A DNA stretch of 64,000 nt from Dermatemys mawii. Its lineage: Eukaryota; Chordata; Testudines; Dermatemydidae. The DNA is taken from positions 33,174,878-33,238,877 of the forward strand of contig ML677343.1 of the NCBI GenBank assembly GCA_007922305.1. The letters run 5' to 3'. The position numbers and the translations under genes were made by a program. The notes beneath the pieces were generated by a model, which searched no databases, was not told the origin of the DNA, and worked only from the letters and a program-made list of their open reading frames with translations. Positions 58,242 through 64,000 of this stretch are shown here, in pieces. Within the stretch, counting starts at the first letter, position 1; every line of letters starts with the position of its first letter.

Positions 58242-58247
58242 AATAAA
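58242..58247 (+). terminator. ZNF276: Candidate ZNF276 poly(A) signal
   Basis: AATAAA 459 bp after the ZNF276 stop. It lies upstream of (on the FANCA strand) the FANCA signal at 58207-58212, so the two transcripts would overlap at their 3' ends. Confidence 0.65.
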
Positions 58248-58418
58248 TTATTTACAAAGTAAGTTGAATCAAGTAGTCCTGGTACAAAGATGGAGAACAG
58301 CTGATAATTTTTCCTATCAATCCATTTCTTTGGATGCCACAAAAATCTTAATAAACACTTTCTGCAGCTGTCTTTCTCTGCTGCCCTTGCCTGGGCTACA
58401 GTTCTTCACCAGTATCAC

Positions 58419-61400
58419 TCAGAAGAGGACTGGTTCATCATAGAAATCCTCAGCTACAGTGGGCTTCCAGGAATGGAAGAGGGCCGCTTTCACTTCTGGG
58501 TCAAACTCTTCACAGGGGTCTAGTAACTGGGAGGAAAAAGAAAGCAACTGGTATTAGAGGCTCATTATTGCTTCTTCAAAGCAAGCTAAGATCAGCACCA
58601 GCTCAGACTGCCTCCTTATAGTAAGCTTCCCAAAATATGCCTCAGCTAGAGAAGAGAGACAGCATGGTTTGGGGGTCAGGCAACAGCTGACTCCACACAA
58701 ACAGTGGATCTGTACTGCCAGAAAAGTACTATGAAAGGGGCATTTAAATGCTGTATAGTTTGGGGACAGTGCTAGGTCATGATTAGTCTTGCAGAAAAAG
58801 ACTGAGGGCTGCTAACACTAAATGGAGGGTAAGCAGGAGCTACAATGACTTGATAAAAGCGAAGAAGAGGAGGACTTAGCATACCTGTTGTATATGTATA
58901 AAGCTCGTTTTAGGGCACCGTGCAATTGAATGTAGCAGAAATTGACGAGCCTTAGTTATCACCTCTAAAGAATCCACCTAGCGAAGAAACATCAGGTTCA
59001 AGACAGAAAGCAAAGTCACTTAAAATCCTCACTTTCATATTTATTAAAAGAGTGTTGACTTTTACAAGTGGCTTAGGTACTTTAATTTATCCTATTTACA
59101 GATTAGGTAGATAACTTCACCATGTGTAAAATTAAAGTGCACTCTAAGGTCCTTTAATAACAAGGCTAATGGGCATGTCTGTTCTATGATGGCACTCTAA
59201 CTTGATCATTCTTATATACCACACTGAATTAGTGGTATGACTATGGCACCTCCAGGCCTTAGCCAATATCAGAGCCCCACTGGGCTGGGTACTGTACAAA
59301 TATTAAGGGTCTGTGCGCCATTTCAAAAAGTAAAAGACACTTTGTAGATGCAAGGGAATAAGTGGTATTGTGGCTAGGAGGCTTTCAAAGTAAAATTCAG
59401 ATAGGTAAGAGAAGAGAATGAACACCACTCACATGCTTCACGCTGTGTAGGCTTTGTGCCCCCTGATCTGATCTTTGAGGATTCTCCCCTTCTATGTAGA
59501 GTCGAAGCAGCTGGATATACATGTCAACAGCAACATAAAGGAAGGTTTGCTCTCTGTGAAGTAGGTTTTGGTGAAAGCAGGGGATAAGGCTAGAGGGAAT
59601 CACACAGGGTGTAGATTGAGTACAGTGCAAGAGGTAGCACCTCAACAGCATCTCACCATACATCTTTAAACACATTAAGGGCTAAGGTGCAACAAGCCTT
59701 TTCACCACCTTGAATAGGGGATTTCACTATCAGACTTGCTGTATTCAGCTCTGGACACTACTCCCAACCCTTGGAACACTGGGAAGTGTGAATGGACATT
59801 GCTAGCAGGAGAAGATGGAATCACACCATCTAGAAGTTACAGTTCTGCTGAGCTGATAAACAGTAAGATTGCAAGAAGGTCCTGGAGAGCAGGGAAAACT
59901 TTCATGGACTATCAAATAGAAGTAGCATTTCAGAGTGGTAGCCATGTTAGTCCATATCAGTGAAAAGAACAAGGAGTACTTGTGGCACCTTAGAGACTAA
60001 CATTCATTTGGTCTTAGCTTTGCAAGTTACCAGTTTGTTTCATCCATAAGACACTAGCTACAGCCAGTTTGGGTGGGGTATCTTTGCCATTGAGTACTAC
60101 AGCCATCCCAAACTCATGGCAATCAAACTTTTCTATCATGCTATCCCATTAGGAATTCTCTCCCTGCGCTCGCGCGCACACACACACTTGTCTAAGCTCG
60201 ACTCAGTCACAGAACATGTATAGAATTGCTTAGAAATGGACATGTGAGCAGCCAACCACTTCCTTCTCCCATAAACAATCCCCTTCACATTTTTTGTTGT
60301 TACCTGTAGAATGCAATAGGTAACAGGCTGATGTATTGGTCTGAGGCTGCACTGTGTAGAATTTGATACGGTCCACGGTCTGCAATATCCAATAACAGGA
60401 GAAGGGTAAAATGTCTTAGATCATCATTGGGTCTCTCCAGGTACTTCTACAGCAGGGCACATGCTGAGCATAGATCCTTCCAGACAACAGCTGGAAACAG
60501 TGCATAATCTGAAGTTTGGATCAGGTCCCTCCTGTGGAGGAGTGCTTGGTTGTTTTCAAGCCTGTCTCTAGCAGGTGGGACAGAACTTATTCATACTGAT
60601 TGTCAGCTACTGTGAGGTTTAAACAGTTTGGACTCAGCTCCTTCTGAACAGCAATTTGTTATATTCAGTGAAGATCTGGCAACCCTTCACTGGGCTCCCG
60701 CCACAACACAGCTGCTGATAGAAGTCAAAGTGCTACCACGTCAACACCTAGAGGCAGATAAGTTTCTTTCTGCCCCAAAGTTTCTTTGTGCGCTGCTTAC
60801 AGGGTAGAGAGGCTCCTTCAGACAAATATATTCACCAGACCCAAAAGGTAATCCCTTAAAGCATCCAGTACCAAATTTTGTATTCCCACAAGTTGGGGAG
60901 GAAAGTTCTACTCACCTTTTTCTGCTGAGTGAAAGAGAGCTAGCCAGGAAATGCCTTGCTCTTCCAAGCATCTGAGGATCTCCAGGCACCATTCCAAAGA
61001 TTTTTGAACCTCTGTCCCCTGCTGTATAGTTCAGAAAAGAACATGTACACCCCTTACTGAATTGTGGTTACATTTCAGACAAAGAACTGCCCTAGTAATA
61101 GTGATTGTTTATCACGTGCAGTGTTCGTGCCAGCATCTCAAGGCACAGATAGAGCCTTCCTCCATCTCTACAGTCAAATGCATTGATGCTAATGCAGGAG
61201 GCTCCAGATCACCCTGGACCAAGGCAGATATGCTGTAACCAGAGGTTTATCAAAAGCTGTAGAAAAAGTAACAGCAAGGATCAGCCTCTGCCCAGAGCAT
61301 TTCCAAACTGTTCTCAGTACGTAGCCTTGACTAAGTCACTTCCCCTCAGCATCTTTAAAAGGGGGAATATGCCACCCCTTATTTCAGAGAGTGTTATGGG

Positions 61401-62152
61401 CATTAGTTAATATTCAGACAGCGTTCTCCAGCTCTACCCTACCTTCTCCCACAGTTCATGCTTCACTCCTGACCAGTTTGTCTCCAAGCCTCCTTTCACA
61501 TCACCTCTCTGCTTGGAACAGCCTCTCAGATCAACCTTTGCCAAACACCTTCCCTTAAAAAGAAATCCCCCAAACCTTGTTGCACAAAGTAATCCAACTG
61601 CTGTGGTCCCTAACCTCTCTGTTTGGTCTGTGTTGTTAGATTGTCAGGACAGGGATTCTGCTTCCTCTTTGGGACATTATCTCCTGTCAAGTGTCATGTC
61701 TATTTCCTGCCCTATGGGAAGTGACCAATAATAAATGCAAAATGCTATACAAAGGCTAAGCAGCATTATTTGTATTAGTCCAAGCAGTAGGTGAGTGAGG
61801 CATAAAGTCCACTGAATGGGACGGTCTGAAAGCAGCAGTCAAGACAAATATTAAATACTAACATGATGGGGAAGGTGGTGTCATAGTTAAAGGAGGGCTG
61901 CTGGGTTTGGCTTATGAACAAAGTAGGGGAGAGCAAGGACTTCCATCATCCTCTGCCTGGGATACTCCTTACTCCCTTCTCTAGCAGGAGGATCCCATCA
62001 ACCTTGGTAGTGCTGGCCTAAGGGATTTTTAGGTGGCAAAGCAACCTTTTTAAACCCATACATTCTAATGAGACAGGGACTGGATTTACCTTTGGTACTA
62101 ATCTGGTCAAGATGAGATCCATGAGTGAAAAGAACAGCAGACACACTAGGAG
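58419..62152 (-). CDS. FANCA: Fanconi anaemia group A protein, C-terminal exons only
   Basis: The last six coding exons are at 62152-62090, 61021-60916 (start could be 61018), 60379-60304, 59589-59433, 58977-58885 and 58526-58419. They total about 603 nt, or 200 residues, in frame to the stop. Conserved pieces match remembered human FANCA: LLVCLLFFSLMDLI, ISWLALFHSAEKD, LLPIAFYSLIPCFHQNLLHR, FLYVAVDMYIQLLRLYI, ITKARQFLLHSIARCPK, FDPEVKAAL and the end DEPVLF (human QEPHLF). FANCA is a large helical subunit of the nuclear core complex that monoubiquitinates FANCD2-FANCI in crosslink repair (family knowledge). Human FANCA has about 1455 residues, so most of the gene lies beyond position 64000. 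The gene converges on ZNF276, as in human. No break is seen in these exons. Confidence 0.96.
59931..60010 (+). repeat. Short interspersed repeat, second copy of family A
   Basis: cagagtggtagccatgttag, then aacaaggagtacttgtggca and ccttagagactaac. Its blocks parallel those at 2868-2985. In a FANCA intron. Confidence 0.8.
60170..60187. repeat. CG/CA dinucleotide microsatellite
   Basis: A short cgcgcg tract running into cacacacacac, in a FANCA intron. Confidence 0.85.
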
Positions 62153-64000
62153 CTACAAGTGAAAAAGGCTGCATATTATTTCTATCCTCAGTATTGACTT
62201 GAAATGTGTCCATTCAATTCATGAAGGAAGCCCCCCAAACATGTCCCAAGGCTTTTCTGGGTTTGTTACAGGCAGTGGGATTCTTTCTAGGAAGGCTGTG
62301 GCTCACGAGGGCCCCAAGCCTGCACAGCACTCTAAGAGCTGATACAGCAGGTGAAACAGGGGCAGCAGAGTCCATTTCTTCTTAAGGCAAAACTCCATAT
62401 TAATCAGATAATTCTTAACAGCAGGAATGAGGCTCATTGCAAGTCTAATCTAAAAGAACTGACAATCGTCCCCAAATCCAGAGACATAAGTGATCTTCAA
62501 CACCCGTGAAGCTGCAGTACTACCCAAGCTCACATTGCAAACACATGCTATGCATCCTCCCACCTCTGGCAGTACCCTCAGTCCTACCATACAACAGGCC
62601 TATTATGCCTGTTCTGGAGCTCTGCCATTCAGGTAAAACTGTGCGGTGGTTTTGTGATCAGGGTAAGACCAACCCTGTTTTTCACTTGTGCCAGTATCCA
62701 AAGAGGAACGCAGGCCTCCTTCCTTCTGAGAAATATGACAGCTGAACCAGCCAAAAAGATTTATGTACAACATATGTATATTACAGACTAGGACAGTGCT
62801 TTCACATAGCAAGTCTCTGAGTACAACCCCCCTTATAAATTAAAAACACTTTTATATATTCAGCACTATTATAAATGCTGGAGAGAAAACAGGGATTGGG
62901 ATGGAGGCTGACAGCTTGCAACCCCCCCATGTAATAACCTTGTAACCCCCAGAGGGGTCCCAACCTCCAGTTTGAGAGCCCCTGGATTAAGATATCTGAG
63001 GGGGGAAAGCAGGGGTGTTTGTCTTTGCCATATGTTTAAATTGTGAACTCAGAGAGGAGCTGTCTTTTTATTTCATGTGAGGTCAGTACCCAGTGTAAGG
63101 GGACTCTCATCCCTGACTGAGGTCTCTAAGAGTTACCACAGTGCACATAAATAGTAAAAGGAAAAAGGCAGGAAAAAGGAGGACTGCTTATTTCCCACTC
63201 ATGTACATTACTACCTGTACACGGATAATTGTGTTGTATATTTTGAAGTGCACATTGTCAATATAAAAAGATTTCTCCAAGAACTTCCCTGCATTGGGAG
63301 AACACTGTAATTTTTAAAGAAAAGGTCGGGGGCAACAGCACCTCCTTTCCCCTGAAAAAATACTGAACGGCTCTGATTGTGCAGCTATTTCCTTTTCCCC
63401 TCCCAGGGAAAGCAACAACCCTTGTGCAAAACGGACACCGAGTTAGATGGGGACAATGTCAGCCTCCTGTGAGAAAATTCCTGGGTCTACTTGCTTTCCA
63501 GGGGTTCTCTGGCTCCCCTCTCAGCATTGCAGAGAGTCCTTCTTCATGTCCTGTGTGCACTTCTCAGCCATCAACCTCCTAGCTGAGCAGGCCAAGCTGG
63601 AATTCAGAATTCACCAATGCTGCCTTAAACAGGCAGGAGACTTGCAGCCCAGCGGTCCCACCTATCTTCTCAGCACTTTCCCCTGGCTTTTGGTATGGGG
63701 GCATGCAGGGAAGAGTTTTCTTTCCTCTTTTCACTTATCACAAAATTCCAGCAAGCTGAGTGATACAAATCTGACACCACTTTACCCATGAGGCTGGAGG
63801 AGAAGAGGAAGGAATTTAGAGCCACATCCTTCCCAGAAACCAGATTTAACAACAAGGTTTACAAAGGACACGACAGTAGCATTGGACAGTCATTTCTCTT
63901 AGTTTTTCAAATAAATAAAATCAAGTTTATGTTTACTAATGGTTTAAGAACAATTTGCAAATAGAGAACTGCAAAGAATTAAAGAAGTATAGTCTTGCCT
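62153..64000 (-). other. FANCA: FANCA intron, no further exon recognised
   Basis: I looked on the minus strand for the preceding conserved FANCA segment (the Trp-rich and IQQVREEN-like region of human) and did not find it, so this is probably one long intron or small exons I missed. The DNA is AT-rich with no clear transposon except short low-complexity tracts. Confidence 0.5.

Larger units (their letters stand above)
57784..58418. other. Converging ZNF276 and FANCA 3' UTRs
   Basis: The two stop codons are 635 bp apart and face each other. The stretch holds an A-rich run at 57903-57920 and poly(A) signals for both strands (see 58207 and 58242). A further plus AATAAA lies near 58351, inside the presumed FANCA UTR. 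Confidence 0.7.

Noticed and set aside
60304..60446. Longer FANCA exon starting at an upstream acceptor (60446)
   Set aside because: The frame is open, but joining it to the previous exon (one base left over) gives a stop. Starting at 60379 gives the conserved run ending in LPIAFYS.
60421..60510. Possible extra gene or ncRNA in FANCA introns
   Set aside because: No tRNA, snoRNA or hairpin signature could be supported by eye.

Overview
This is a vertebrate nuclear window, most likely from a turtle (Testudines). The evidence for that is spliced genes with GT-AG introns, CR1-type LINEs, MIR relics, a hAT-type miniature transposon with an 8-bp target duplication, and interspersed repeats I remember from turtle genomes. 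The turtle call rests on memory of these repeats and not on a search. The gene order CDK10(+) - SPATA2L(-) - VPS9D1(-) - ZNF276(+) - FANCA(-) is the order I know from human chromosome 16q24.3, so this is the conserved syntenic block.

Layout: 0.4-5.9 kb holds CDK10 (start missing, twelve coding exons and 3' UTR). 8.2-11.5 kb holds SPATA2L on the minus strand, with a G-rich minisatellite in its first intron next to its CpG-rich 5' end. 14.0-17.4 kb holds a six-exon plus-strand gene for a 243-residue short-chain-dehydrogenase-like protein that lacks the usual Tyr-Lys catalytic pair. I do not recall a gene at this place in mammals, and it is the main candidate novelty. 23.6-43.0 kb holds VPS9D1 on the minus strand (15 coding exons, 637 residues, one apparent GC-AG intron), with a probable 3' UTR reaching down to about 20.6 kb. 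A 400-base run of N (44250-44649) lies in the CpG-rich interval between the head-to-head VPS9D1 and ZNF276 starts. 44.7-58.2 kb holds ZNF276 (11 exons, 626 residues, N-terminal ZAD, five C2H2 fingers). 58.2-64.0 kb holds the last six coding exons of FANCA, converging tail-to-tail on ZNF276.

Composition changes sharply: up to about 45.2 kb the DNA is GC-rich with many chance ORFs and short introns, and beyond it is AT-richer. A roughly 950-bp AT-rich island lies inside VPS9D1 intron 14. Transposon content includes a CR1 copy with readable reverse-transcriptase segments in ZNF276 intron 1, several short CR1 3' ends, at least seven MIR-like relics, and two copies of one short repeat, one starting a few bases past a CDK10 splice donor.

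The genes do not form one pathway. CDK10 is a cyclin-M-dependent kinase, SPATA2L a CYLD/LUBAC adaptor homologue, VPS9D1 a VPS9-domain endosomal protein, ZNF276 a zinc-finger DNA-binding protein and FANCA a Fanconi anaemia core-complex subunit. Exon boundaries were read by eye from splice sites, reading-frame continuity and remembered human proteins. All coding totals close in frame.
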